Source of the DNA: Haberlea rhodopensis
Taxonomy: Eukaryota; Streptophyta; Magnoliopsida; Lamiales; Gesneriaceae
Reading direction: 5' to 3'
DNA: 64,000 nucleotides
NCBI GenBank assembly: GCA_907163345.1
Contig: CAJQUN010001200.1
Coordinates: forward strand, 1-64,000
Of the stretch, positions 12,560-24,614 are shown in pieces. The stretch's first letter is position 1; every line of letters begins with the position of its first letter. Both the position numbers and the translations under genes were made by a program. The notes beneath the pieces were generated by a model that worked only from the letters and a program-made list of their open reading frames with translations, searched no databases and was not told the origin of the DNA.

Positions 12560-13857
12560 TGTCATGCCCCGAGACCGGTGTCGATAACACCGGCGTTGAT
12601 TTCAAATACAATTCAAAATCAACAAGCCTCGTAATACAGAATTCAACTAAAATCAGTCTATTTATTCCATAAAATAAATATTTTTTTACAAATATCAGCG
12701 GAAGCTTCATAAATCAATGGCAGCGACATCTTGAACAACATCAACTAAATCATTATCTCAAAAACTAATTTGATCTTCTTTCTCGATTTTGATTCACTTA
12801 TATCTGGGGAGTGAATGTAAGGGGTGAGTGTTTTGGAAAACAGTCAGCAAGTGGGGGCCAATCGATGTGACAATGTAATACATATTCATATTTTTTTTCA
12901 AAACATATATCATAATCGAACATAAACTGATATGAATGCATCTTAACGTAATTGCTCACATCGAGCCATAATTTATCATAATTGCTCTCATAGAGCCATA
13001 ACATAACATATCATATCAGCAATACTTTTCATATACGTTAAGCACAATAAATCCTCTAAATTCCTCTTGGTATTGATATCAGTATCTAGACTTAACCCTC
13101 CTAAAGATAAGGTCATAACATCGGATCACTCACGAATAAAGGGCCTGGACTTCCCAGAGCAACGGTTAACCATCGTATCAGGTCATGTAAACGGTTATAA
13201 TCACACCGCATCAGGGTCATAAAGGAATTCCCCCTAATCAGATTTCAAAATTTTAAGTGCTTAAAAAATATAGTTTTTATCCGAACATTATAATTTCAAC
13301 ATAGTTCACATATCGATTGAGGTTTCAAAACATACATATGATTTTCTCAAAAACGAAACGAATATATAACGAAAGCCCACTTATCTAGATCAGAAACGAT
13401 TCTTGCTTGTTTCAATGAATTTGGGTGACAAAAACGTGATGAATTTCCTCTCTTTCCTTGCTGAAAATTTCACACCTTTTAGTGTGTGCTGGCGTGTGTT
13501 TCGAATATTGTGTGAATTGTGAGGTAATTGATTGACTATTTGCCTATTTATTAACTTGTTTAATCAAGCGTCATAGTATAATATTATCTCTTAATACAAT
13601 AATTCAATATTATATATCCACTTTTTATTGTTTTAAAACTCTACAAGATTAAATCATATAAACTAAATATTATCTTTTATACAATCAATATTATATCTTA
13701 ATATAATTCAATATTATCCTTTACTTTATAATATTATCTTGATATCAAGTAGTTGTGTTTGACTAAATTTCGGGTAATTGAGCAGACCAAAATACCGTGT
13801 AGTTGAGTTGACCAAACCTCTAGTTATTGACTTGGCTAGAAAAACCGGGTTCTTACA
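12560..13857 (-). repeat. 5' LTR of the chromovirus
   Basis: This 1298-bp partner of the LTR at 52-1434 starts TGTCATGCCCC and ends TTCTTACA. It is followed by TGAAC, matching TGAAT at the far left. Many substitutions separate the two LTRs, so the insertion is much older than the nested Copia element. Confidence 0.85.
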
Positions 13858-13862
13858 TGAAC

Positions 13863-15603
13863 CATGTTAAATTATAATTTAATAAAAATATCTCACTTCC
13901 ATTAAAATATGTCTTAAAGGTTCCTTTTTAATAATTGTGGATGAAACCCAACATGTATTTCAAGAAATATATATAGTCTAAACGAACTTGGGTGTGCAAA
14001 CGAGGCTTAGTGGTGGAGACTTACATGATTTGTAATTTGGAATGGCTTGTATGCTATTGCGTCAACCAAAATTTTTTTTTTTAAAAAAAGAAAAAAAAGT
14101 GAGGGGTTCTTATATTATTTCTCCACCGAAATATTATATGCTACCCCATGGGGTACATCCAACTATTCATTGTGAATATTCTCAATGAATAGTTGGATGT
14201 ACCTCATGGGACATGACTCTATGAAGTAGCATAGAATAAATTTCTCCACCACCACATGTGAAGTTGTGAACTTTTTCTCTTTTATTTAAAGGTCTTCATA
14301 ATCTTAATGCAAACATGGAAAATAAACTAAGTTTTTCCGTACGATGTGCCTCACTGCTTCGGCCACCATTTAAATAAACAAATTTAATAATTGCATCAGA
14401 ACCAAACGCATTATTGGTGGTGACACCTCTTTTCGGGCCCCAAAAAACAAACAAAAAACAAAAAAGAAAAAGAAAAAGAAAAAGAAGAAGAAACGATCAC
14501 CAAAATAAGTTGGTGGGTGCATGCTCTACATATACTATATACAAATTAACCTTATTTTAATTCATTTTCCCGTAACGTATAATTTATATCTTTTCAATAA
14601 AATGAGAATAATATTGATATGACTCGAACTCGAAATTTTAAGCCTTTAAAAAGATAAATACCTCACAAAATATGTAAATTGATGATCCAATTTACCATTT
14701 CATATACCTCACTAATTCATTTAAAACCATGAATGAGATCTCATTTTAATATACTTTAAACTTCAAAAGTCCCGGATTTTGAAATATATTATGATATTAT
14801 CAGTATAACTATTATTGTTATCAGAGCAATTTTCGACAAATAACATTATTATATATATAACAAAACAAGTGTGACATCACAGGTATATATGTATATTTTG
14901 ATCTGAATAGTAAATGAGCTGTCAAAGGGCATTGAATTGGCGAAAGACAAGCAGGAGAAAGAGAGCAATATAACAGTGCTCATTAAATATATGCACACAA
15001 TTTGTCGCAAGTGCGTATTGCAAGGCTTTCTCTTTTCTAACGACTTTGTATCATTGAGGGAAAAGAGTTGCACTCATTTTACACTTTTTTAAGTCTAATT
15101 CACGAATTTAATAAATTAAATTTTTTAAGATAATCTAAAATTTATGTTTGTTGAATAAAATTCCGGTAGAATTATAATTATTAAACAACATCGGGGACCA
15201 AATCGGGCAAAATCATAAAATTTTAGGAACTAAATAGACATGTGAAAATGAAAGACCGGACCGGAAGTGGACAATATATTAGGTTTAAATGGTTATTTAT
15301 CAATCTTTACCACTGATACATGTTTCGTCAAATTTCATCGGTTAGGGAAGCAGATTAATCGTGTTTGGATCTCCCGTCAAGCTTTAATGCTAAAAAATTT
15401 CTTGAATTCTAATAATGTTCGGTTGCTCGAATTTAACTCTTGCACATACAGAAACCAACAATAAATTTCTATGTAAAAGTGTTTCAGACTTTCAGTATCA
15501 ACAATATCCTGATGCGCCAAGAATCCAAGATACATTTCCCCGGTACATATAGTAACTACCACGAAATTTGAGAAGGCTATTCATTAGTACTATACGAGAT
15601 ATA
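13863..15603. other. Intergenic stretch
   Basis: No gene is recognised in this AT-rich stretch. It holds a small palindromic element (14137-14233) and a purine-rich low-complexity run (about 14445-14495). Short open frames at 14849-15073 and 15267-15464 show no family resemblance. Confidence 0.5.
14137..14233. repeat. Small hairpin MITE-like repeat
   Basis: Arms ACATCCAACTATTCAT and ATGAATAGTTGGATGT pair around a short loop, inside longer complementary arms beginning TATGCTAC and ending GTAGCATA. The whole could fold into one stem of about 40 bp. I could not fix a target duplication. Confidence 0.5.
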
Positions 15604-15611
15604 CTTCACCC

Positions 15612-15979
15612 TAGGGGTGTTTATTGGCCCAATCCGGTCGGACCCGATCCGGCCGGTTCCGGATCCGCCAAGTCTGGAACCGGTCCAATCCGGTAAGGAA
15701 CCTAATCGGATCCGGTTCCGATTCTACCGGTTCCGGGTTGGACCGGTTCCAACCCGGAACCGGTTATTAATAAAAATAATATTGAAGTTACATTTTAATA
15801 TTTTAAAAATTTCTACCGGTTCCGGTTCCGGTTCCAATCCGGAACCGGTAAGCACCGGTTCCAAACCATTAGAACCAATCCGATCCAGTAACTACCGGAT
15901 CGGATCCGATTCCGAACCGGGTTGAACCGGTTCGGTACCGAACCGGTTCCGGACCAACCCAGTCCAATAACCAGCCCTA
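15612..15979. mobile_element. hAT-type MITE rich in CCGGTT
   Basis: The ends are TAGGGGTGTTTATTGG and the inverse of TAGGGCTGGTTATTGG. A perfect 8-bp duplication, CTTCACCC, flanks it (15604-15611 and 15980-15987). An 8-bp TSD with TAGGG-type ends points to the hAT superfamily. The 368-bp body is nearly all variants of CCGGTTCCGG around a short AT-rich centre and codes for nothing; the open frames here (15617-15925, 15813-16010) are repeats read through. Confidence 0.85.
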
Positions 15980-15987
15980 CTTCACCC

Positions 15988-16323
15988 CAAGCATATCTTG
16001 TGCAATACATGCTTATCCGAGGGATTAACTCAGGATTGCCATCTTTTTAGAGCATCGTTGTACAAAGCATTCTAATTAAGATACGAGCTTTCGGTCAAAA
16101 TATCAAATACAAGATAATAACATCGAAGCAACCAATTCAAAATCCCAAGAAAAACAACCATAATGTATCAACATTCGTCTTCTGGCCACTGCAAAACAAG
16201 AAAGAAACTTCAAGCAGTCTTAAAGAGATTGAAAAGAATGTTGAATACAACACCAAATTCAAATCCAAATACGTGCCATGTAGATTAGTAGGCAGAGCTC
16301 AAAAGTTACGTCAACACTGATAC
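15988..16323. other. 3' flank of the neighbouring gene
   Basis: AT-rich flank between the hAT MITE and the stop codon at 16324. It probably holds the 3' untranslated region of the minus-strand gene, since the gene reads towards it. Confidence 0.4.
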
Positions 16324-17925
16324 TCAGCGAGTTTTTTTCAGGCGTTTGGGAGGTCTTGATACATCTTTCCGTGAAATTTCTGGAGCTTTAAGGTCGATAA
16401 ATGGCTGCAAATAATCCAAAGAGAGTATCACCTCATCAGCATATAATTGGTCATGACAAAAAGCTCATGTTGAAACAATGAAGCAATTCACATACTAAAA
16501 GCAAGATCTTCTACGTAGAGATGTAAAGGAAAAGCACAAAGACTAGGTCGATGATTCCCATCAGTAAGGATCATCGCTTAGGTTCATATGTGGAAAAAGA
16601 TTATTTCAGGTCTGTGTTACAGAATGGGGATGCGGGTATTTTTGCTCAGCCCACTGGATCTGAATCACACAGGTCCATATATGGTAAGTAGAATTTTAGA
16701 CATATTCGTCTACCAATATAGAGCCAATCAAACTCATTACCTCATGGCTTCTCACAACCACGTTTGAGTCACACGTTTAGTAAATTAGCAACAGAAAAAA
16801 GAATAAAAGCTTGAGCTTACTTTTGCTTACAACACCAAATCCACCACAACCACACAACTTAAGACATGAAACTAGGTTAGATTCGTATGAAAACAAGTAA
16901 GAACCTAGTCATAAGATAAAACAGAGCAAATAAAATTATGAAGTAAAACTTGGACTAAGAAAATAATCACCAAAGATGCTAAAGCTCTGCACCTCATCTA
17001 GTTTTTTCTGAAGTTCCAAGAGTTCTTGGCAATATGTGAGGCACTCCGCATGATATAAAGCCGCTAAGTCTTTAATCAAGGCTTTGCGTCGAATGATACC
17101 AATCACTTCACGAAGCAAAACCAAAATATAGTAAAGAAGCATTCTAAACATAACCATTCTAAACATAACCAGAAGTTTGGTCAAACAGCACATTGTCTTA
17201 TTTCGAACTATCATGAATTAGAAGAGTTTTCCAACTCATTATAATCTCCAGCATTTACCTAAATACAAAAAAATTGAATTTTTTGACGCAACGAATCTCC
17301 AGCAACTTCTAAAGATCTATTTTTTTTAATTAAAGGGCCCCAATTAATCAAACATTGACTTATGTTTTAAATCCTTTGATTCGTCTACAAGTCACACAAA
17401 CTAACAATTCACCATCACATAAATCAACAGAATTATAAAACAATGATGGAAATTTAACGCAGTTAAACTTAGATTTTTAGAATTTTTTTGTACAAACTTT
17501 ATAATTATATTCGTCGAGGGGTGATCTTCAGTCTCCCCCAGTGGTCGCCCCTGTTCGAAAAAAGTGGATAAATGAACTACCCATCCCACACAAGCTATTG
17601 CATTAGCAAAAACAACCGAAACTACTTTGAAAAAGGATGGATTATATTGGACGGAGATCAAGTATATTCGACTCTACATGAAAAAGGGCATCTCATCATA
17701 ACCCAAAAGCACAATAAGATAAAAAAACAAAAATAACACATAGTAGCGATAGAGACAGTTACTCCGACTAGCATCGAAAGGGCAGGCAGGCTGCGAAGGG
17801 GCGTCGTCAAGCGACGATGCTCGCTGATGATGGGGGTCATCGCGCGCTGATAACGACGGCGGAAGAGGTGGAAGGGGCGGAGGCGGAAGAGAGAAGGGCT
17901 GTTGGATTTGGAGTTCTCGGCCCAT
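16324..17925 (-). CDS. Conserved small protein, coiled coil, basic tail
   Basis: Three exons join in phase on the minus strand: 17763-17925, 16993-17105 and 16324-16404, giving 118 residues. The ATG at 17925 starts MGRELQIQQ. The N-terminal half is proline/serine-rich and low complexity. The middle exon encodes RRKALIKDLAALYHAECL and QELLELQKKLDE, a helical, probably coiled-coil segment. The last exon ends RPPKRLKKTR, a lysine/arginine tail that could act in nuclear localisation. The last two segments look conserved as a unit in plants, but I know no function. The donor after GTCGGA and the acceptor after GTGAAG were chosen because they keep frame; they are the least certain part. An intron of about 650 bp holds no further coding signal. 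Confidence 0.5.
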
Positions 17926-18342
17926 TCATAGGCGGCGACAATGCTTGGAATCGGGAATTCTTGAAGTCCAGTGTGGTTAAATTATTTTTCCTTCTGATCT
18001 ATGGTGTTATCAAATCTTTATAGGAGCACTTAATTAATGATTTTATCATCTAATGTTACACACAAACTTAATTCTGACATTTTTAAAAATCAAAAGAGTA
18101 ATTTTATTATTTAGAAATATTAGTAAATTTTTTTTATTTTTTTTCAGTAAATTTAAAAATAGAAAATCATTCTTACTTTTTCATCGTGTCCGGCTTAAAA
18201 AAGTATGTTCAAAAATATTTATATGCAAAGCATTTATTACTAAAACATTATTTAATTATATAAACATTATTTACCAGATTGATTATGTAATCCAAAGTTT
18301 TGCTTCCGTAATTTTCTTGATTCTGAAGTTTTTATGGTGTCC
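17926..18342. other. Upstream flank, AT-rich
   Basis: Presumed promoter side of the minus-strand gene at 16324-17925. It is AT-rich. The open frame at 18053-18469 is low-complexity and runs into the LTR, so it is not a gene. Confidence 0.4.
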
Positions 18343-18347
18343 ACAAC

Positions 18348-19639
18348 TGTCACGCCATGAGATTAGGGTCAATAATACCAGCGTTGATTCTAAATATAAT
18401 TTAAAATCAACAAGCCTCGTAATACCGTATTCAATGAAAACCAGTCAATTATTCCATAAAAATAAATAATTCTTACAAATATCAGCGAAAACTTCAAAAA
18501 TCAATGGCATCGTCATCTTGAACAACATCAACTAAATCATTATCTCCAAACTGATTGATATTTGTCTTTGATTTCTTATCGTACTTTTATCTGGGGAGTA
18601 AAAGTATAGGGTGAGTGTTTTGTTAAACACTCAACAAGTGGGGGTCAATCGATGTGACAATATAATACTTTTTCATAATTTTCCAAAACGCAATTCATCA
18701 TCAGATCATAAACCAATACAAATACATCATAAAATAATTTAATATAATTGCTCACATCGAGCCATATAATATAATATTACCCACATCGAGCCATATAATA
18801 TAATATTGTCCCCATTGGACCTTGTAATATAATATTGTCCCAGTTGGACCTTGTAATATAATATTGTCCTTGTTGGACCTTGTAATATAATATTGTCTCA
18901 ATTGGACTTTGTAATATAATATTATTCTCATTGGACCATATAGAATATTATTGTCCACATTGGACCTTATAATATAATATTATACCCATTGAACCTTATA
19001 ATATAACATATATAATTTTAACATAATTCACATAATCGATTGTTTTTTTCAAAACATACATATGATACGAAACGAAATCATAACAAAGCCCACTTACATA
19101 GTTAATAGACGCGTTTGAACGATTTAAGGTGCGAAACACGGTGATTCCTTCCTTCCTTGGCTTGAATAGTTTTGAAAATTTAATTGCCCAATTTTCAGAA
19201 TTTTAATGTCACAAACCTTCGAAACAAAAGGCTGGAGCAAGGGCTGGAATTTATGAAAATAATGGCTACAGGTTTCGAAATATTGGCTGGAACTAAGAAT
19301 TGAAATTTGTTAATCTTAACCTTCGAAGTTGTTTGGCTGAATGTGTAAGTTTTGAAAGAAAAATTCACTATTTAAAAGATTTTCTTTGATAATCCATTCT
19401 TATCTATTAATTGTTTTGAAATTAAAAGATTATCTATCAAATATTTTGCTAGATTGAAATAATGTGATAAATTGTTATCTTTAATATAATTCAATATTAT
19501 TCTTTAATTTGTAATATTATGTTGATATTAAGTATTTGTATTTAACTAATTTTTGGGTAGTCGAGCATATCAAAATATGGTGTAGTTGAGTTAATCAAAA
19601 CTTCAATTATTTACTTTTTGGAAAAACACGGTTGTCACA
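18348..19639 (-). mobile_element. Solo LTR related to the 52-13857 element
   Basis: It starts TGTCACGCC and ends TTGTCACA, flanked by ACAAC (18343-18347) and GCAAC (19640-19644), a duplication with one mismatch. It shares blocks with the chromovirus LTRs, for example TCAACAAGCCTCGTAATA and AGTGGGGGTCAATCGATGTG. Orientation follows those LTRs. It differs by an expanded minisatellite at about 18749-19005. It sits between the divergent 16324-17925 gene and the ALIS pseudogene. Confidence 0.8.
18749..19005. repeat. Minisatellite of about 29 bp in the solo LTR
   Basis: About eight imperfect tandem units contain ATTGTCC, then TTGGACCTTG, then TAATATAAT. The unit has probably grown from the imperfect duplicate motif (GCTCACATCGAGCCATA) of the related LTRs. 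The frame at 18752-18958 is this repeat read through. Confidence 0.75.
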
Positions 19640-19779
19640 GCAACAGTCGGATCTTTTTAAGAATCAGTTTTTCGGGTGAAGTGTCGTTCAGCTGTCGGAC
19701 GATTTTCAGTTTTCTTCGTTTTTAGGGTTCAAGAAACCGCTTGTTGTACTGGTTCATGTGAAATTGGATTGAATAGAAA

Positions 19780-22700
19780 TGGATGGAGTGAGTTCATTCA
19801 CATCTATTGCAATCGAAACTGATCCAGGATCACACAGACAAGGCCGCTCTAAAGGTAATTGCCCCGTATTCCAACTTTAAATCCTTTTCTCAATGTTTAT
19901 TGAACTAATAATCTGTAGTAATTCCGAGATGTATCAAGTAATTTATAGTAATTTGCATAGAACTTTATTCTGTGTGAAATGTGAGTAACATTGGTTTTGC
20001 CAATTGGGTTTTGGGATCTTTTTCAAACTACTTGTTCTGTTTGGACATTACATTTTGCTAATGGGAAGGGATGGTTCTTGGTTATGATAAAGTATAAAGA
20101 GAGTGACATATTGTAAATTACGTATATATGAAATTATATTTGGGCATCATTAGCATACAAGATTTGTTCTTCTGAAGTCGTATTCCAGTTTACTCAGCAA
20201 AATCTCCCGGCTTGTAAACCTGTCTTAACGCCTCAATGGGTGGGGAAATGACCACAATCCTTCATTATTATGTACAATCCATAAGCAATCAAATAATTGA
20301 CTTTGTAGTTTTCAATTGTTTTGTGTTTTGTTCTTGACAGGTTATTTCGATATTGTTTGTGGTTGGAGTAATCTATATTCCGATTGGGCTAGTTTTTCTC
20401 CATGCTTCACAAAGTGTAACGATTTTTAATCCAACTAATGTGTCGACAAAGGAGTTGATTTGATGGCATAAAAGCTGTAGATAACATGGATCTGAAGATT
20501 GACATACATTCCATTTTCAGGTTGTTGAATTAGTGTACAGATATGATGCTGAACGTGTGCCAGAACAATTCAGAAGCAATAAATTGGCATACATCAAGGA
20601 GAGTTCGATTTCCAAAAATTGCTCCAATTACCTGAAGGTTGTACTTCTGTAGCAATCTATTAACATAACGAGATTTTATATCACTTGGCTGTCTTCTGTT
20701 TTATTATGGTCAATAGACGTGGATAGAGATTATCCCACGCACAAGCATGGATGATTATTAATTTTTGGTTTAACAAAATTTTACTTCAGGGAAAAGAGTA
20801 TCCATGCAATAATCAATTTGTCTAAGAAATTTCTGCATTGCTTGGGATGGTTTATAATCTGTTTGATAAATCTCTAAATACAAGGAGTCAAGCTGATCTT
20901 TATGACATGGTCCATTCTTGTGCCATTCACTTTTTCTATGACAATTCACCATTACTTAGCCGATAAACTTTGACTTGAAAACTTTTTTGTTGTTTTTATT
21001 TTCCTTTGAAAAAGTTCCTTTCTCCATTTTTTGGGAAAGTACAGCTACTTTGTTTTTGATGTCTTTAAAAACTGAAACAGGAAGATTTTGTTGCCATGTG
21101 AAAGCTGTCTTTTGGTGTGAAGATCTATAATTTTTATATCATGAGCAATGCTCATGGAGTATTGACCAGAGCTTTTCTTTAAGCTGTTTGAAATTCTCAT
21201 AATGATGATTTTGTTTCCCTAAATGGGCTTGTTATTCACAATTTGACTTGTGGCTTCTACCTTGTTTATAGATTTACAAGCACATGAAAGCTCCAATATA
21301 TATCTATTACCAGCTTGATAACTACTACCAGAACCATAGACGGTAAGTAATTCTATGTAAACTTTTTAAATCCGTTTATGAAACATTTGTCCTATTTTAG
21401 TACTTCAGTTACTTCTAACATAAATGCTGCAGTTGTTTGTTACCACATAGTTACGTGGACTTTGCGTCAAATTCTTTTAGGACATGTATTTATTTGACTT
21501 TGTTACACCAAGATAAGTTAAGAGTCGAAGAGATGGACAGCTCTTGCATGGCTTAATTACAAAGATACGAGATCTTGCGCACCTGAAGATGTTCACCATG
21601 GTCTCCCAGTTTTCCCTTGTGGGCTGATAGCTTGAAGTTTGTTTAACGACACACTTTCTTCCATGGGACGGACGAGATGAAAGTTTACAGGGAAGAACAT
21701 TGCGTGGAAGAGTGACCGTGAACATAAATTCGGGGAAGGAAGTGTATCCCTTCAATTTTCAAAATGGAACTCTAGTTGGTGGTGCAAATCTTGATCCAAA
21801 GGTTCCCATGAGTGATTATGTTCAAAGCTTCAACTTTTTAAGTGCCGACAGAGTTCCAAAGATTTAATGGGGCTCTATGCTGAAGGGGGTCATATAATTT
21901 TATTAGTGCTGCCATCTGTATATTTAAACAGACTGCTGCTGTAGGGCACACACAGATGCACTTCGTGTCTCGCTACAAAAACATGCACAGAGTTCCATTA
22001 AAATGTGACAGTTTCTAATCTAGGTGAGTACTGGATGGAATCGACCTCAATGCAAATTAATTTTTTTTTACTAATCTTCTTTAGTTTCTTGAAGTCTTCG
22101 ACTAACTTTTGAAACCTTACCACTTAATGTTTTAATAACAAGTATTATCATTTGCACGGGTATGCTGTTTCTCTTTTGCATGAGGGAAAGGGAAAAAAAA
22201 CCTACATGGTAGGCTATATTTCTCTTTTTGTGAATTGTAATACGCTCGAGATGATGTTTTCTTTTTCTTGGTAAAAGTTCTTTTATTGGTTTGATTAGCC
22301 AATTTTATGTTCATTCCATGTTGACCACTGACTAGTTTAATTTTACATTTGTTTCTTTCTGCTGGTTTTGCAATTGCAAAACCAGCTAACTGATCAAGAG
22401 TATCTAATTGTATGGCTGCGCACTGCTGCTCTACCCACTTTTCGGAAGTTGTATGGAAAAATTGAGGAGGATTTAGAGGCTGATGATGTTATTTTAGTTC
22501 AACTTCTGAACAATTACAACACCTACAGTTTCAGTGGGAGCAAAAAGCTTGTACACTCAACATCAAGTTGGCTGAGCGGCCGTAATAATCTTCTAGGGAT
22601 GGCCTACGTTTCTATTGGAATTTGCTTTATATAGCTGTTGTTTTGTTGTTGCTTCATGTCAAATTTCCAAGGTGAAGCCTCAAATATGGGAAGACTTATG

Positions 22701-22999
22701 CTTGAGAATGCTACTAATTAGTGGAAGCTAAATCTGATACATATTCTTTAATTCTTTGCCTTTGTGAACTTAAATAAACATTACTTTTAAAGATTTTCTT
22801 AAAGCAAGTTTCGTATATACAGCTTCTACTGCAAAGCCCACTAAAAGATTGTCCCTTGCATATTTTTATTCATATTGGTTCTTCGATCTGTCTCGAATTC
22901 ATTTGGTGGTTGCGTTGATTTGAGATTCACATTTATATATCCCTGATTGCAGGCCATATGGCGATACTACTAATTTATCCTGGAATTGGAGCTCGATAT
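19780..22999 (+). pseudogene. ALIS (LEM3/CDC50 family) pseudogene
   Basis: Exon-like blocks match plant ALA-interacting subunits, the beta subunits of P4-ATPase lipid flippases, in the right order. They are TQQNLPACKPVLTPQW (about 20193), the first membrane helix with GVIYIPIGLVFLHAS (20340), YRYDAERVPEQ (20520), MKAPIYIYYQLDNYYQNHRR (21283), GLPVFPCGLIA (21600), WKSDREHKFG (21696), then WLRTAALPTFRKLYGKIE, NNYNTYSFSGSKK and SWLSGRNNLLGMAYV (22400-22610), and a trace of the C terminus near 22955. It is dead. A TGA replaces the tryptophan expected after GLIA. An extra G shifts frame near 21735. A stop falls inside the second membrane helix (about 22633). Exon 1 is shortened and part of the luminal domain is scrambled around 21460-21550. 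Confidence 0.8.
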
Positions 23000-23652
23000 C
23001 TAGTTGAAGGTCAGTAAACATGCTTCTGAATATGTTTCTGTTTCTTTTTAAACATGTAAAAAGTACGTCGTACTCATGTAATTGAGTCAAATGCCAAGTA
23101 AACGACCCACCCTGAATAACTTCTTAATTGAGTTGGCAACTGATGCACATTGCTTGTTTGGAAATAAAATTTTGATGTCAAGCTTTGTGTTAAGGATAAA
23201 GAGGAGAAAAGGCCAAGTGCCAACAAATCAAAACGGTGAAAACATGGAATGGATAAACTCAAATAAAAAAAATCTTCGAGATAAGACATATTTCATAATA
23301 GAAAATATATTTATTGATATCTCATAAAATTAAATTGCTTATTTACATATGATGAATACCTTTCAGACTACTCTTTTTTAATTAACTTCTCACAAATCAT
23401 CACACCGCTTTTGCATGCATTCATTCAATCATCTCTTTTCTACACGAACCTACTTTCTCTTTCTGCCCACTTCTGAAAAAAATTGAATCAAATATTGATT
23501 CATAACCATTTTCCTGCATCACCATTCATGCATCCCACAATCTTTCATCGTTCATATATCGGGACATTGCCATTTTGACATATGCTTTTTTGTACAGCCA
23601 ATGATAAGGAAAATTATTGTAGGATTGGTATTACTTGAGATGTATATTTAAA
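23000..23652. other. Intergenic stretch
   Basis: I see no gene or repeat boundary. The frames at 23074-23327 overlap on opposite strands and resemble nothing I know. Confidence 0.4.
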
Positions 23653-23868
23653 TTAAATGGTGGCAAATCTGTTCATCAACAGGTACGAGGCGAAGGATAG
23701 GATGACTGGTACGAGGTAGAGCACTTTCTTGCCGGAAATGACCATCTTCTCTGATCCTTCTTCAACAATCGTTTCGAGTTTCGGGGCATTTGAAGCCTTG
23801 TGGGGACAAATGAGAGGAGATGGTGCAACCTCAATCCAGTTCTGCATATAGCTCATTTGCTTTCCCAT
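23653..23868 (-). CDS. Small single-pass membrane protein, unknown
   Basis: A 71-codon intronless frame encodes a polar N-terminal half starting MGKQMSYMQNWIEVAPSPL and a hydrophobic C-terminal segment reading VLYLVPVILSFASYLLM, long enough for one membrane span, followed by five residues. A TATA motif on the same strand lies about 125 bp upstream of the ATG (23989-23997), which fits a short leader. I do not recognise the family. The ordered, non-repetitive composition and promoter spacing favour a real gene, but length alone cannot exclude chance. Confidence 0.45.
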   Translation of the reverse strand: MGKQMSYMQNWIEVAPSPLICPHKASNAPKLETIVEEGSEKMVISGKKVLYLVPVILSFASYLLMNRFATI

Positions 23869-23988
23869 GGTAGTCTATAGTATTCTTGAAAAAAAACAAG
23901 AACCCTTTCTCTGTATGTTTCTTTGAACTCAGAGAGTGAGATCTCTTGAAGAAAGTGCAGTTTGAAGAATTATTCGTGAAAGATGGGG

Positions 23989-23997
23989 TATATATAA
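23989..23997 (-). promoter_or_regulatory. TATA box for the small membrane ORF
   Basis: The minus strand reads TTATATATA, about 125 bp upstream of the ATG at 23868. Confidence 0.4.
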
Positions 23998-24604
23998 GGT
24001 AGATCATGGGAGTGAAAATAGGGAAAATGTTTGGAGGAAATTGGGTGGAAGAAGCAATGGCAAAAAATTATTACAAGGTTGTGTTACGTGTCCCTTTGAT
24101 TGGCCTTAAATGTTTTCTAGAACAGTTTGATTAATCAAAAAATTGATTGCCCTTAAAAAGCGGATTGAATCGCACGATTTACTATAATGTGTGGTGTCCT
24201 TTTTCCCTTAAAACGCGGTTTGACTTGATAACGTGAAGCAATTGATTCCCTTTTAATTTTTTACGCAAAATGCATACGTGGGTACAGTTGAAAGCAAATA
24301 TGTATGAGTCGAACAAAATAAATATATTAGAATTCAACGAAGAGAAACAAGATTAATCTTACTTTTATTTGGAATTTTTTGATTAAATAATCTATTAAAA
24401 AATTATGGGTTTTGGTTGAGATCTCAAAGCTTGTCAAGAATTGTATGCCTCTTCGTGTGGGTTCTCTTCAAATTTGTAAAAATTCAGATTTTATTTCTTA
24501 AAACACATAGTAACTGTGTGGCAGTTATGTTATAATCGGTGTTTAAACAAACCAACTATTGACAATTTTATTTATAAAAAAAATTTGAAAATTAATTATA
24601 TACT
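23998..24604. other. Intergenic flank
   Basis: AT-rich, no gene recognised. It ends at the target duplication of the foldback element. Confidence 0.4.
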
Positions 24605-24614
24605 CATTTTAACA

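Larger units (their letters stand above)
52..13857 (-). mobile_element. Old Ty3/Gypsy chromovirus (Tekay/Del-like), nested
   Basis: Two related long terminal repeats, 52-1434 and 12560-13857, bound this element. Both start TGTCA on the plus strand and end CA. The 5-bp flanks are TGAAT (47-51) and TGAAC (13858-13862), a target duplication with one change. On the minus strand a purine tract lies directly inside the left LTR and a tRNA-Met type primer site directly inside the right LTR, so transcription ran right to left. The interior keeps recognisable but broken chromodomain and integrase pieces and is split by two later insertions (1771-3767 and 4115-9232). Order, flanks and terminal signals are read directly; the Tekay/Del assignment rests on the chromodomain-like C terminus. 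Confidence 0.85.

Noticed and set aside
15617..16010. Proline/glycine-rich frames
   Set aside because: They are CCGGTT repeats of the hAT MITE.
18752..18958. 68-codon frame
   Set aside because: It is the 29-bp minisatellite of a solo LTR read through.
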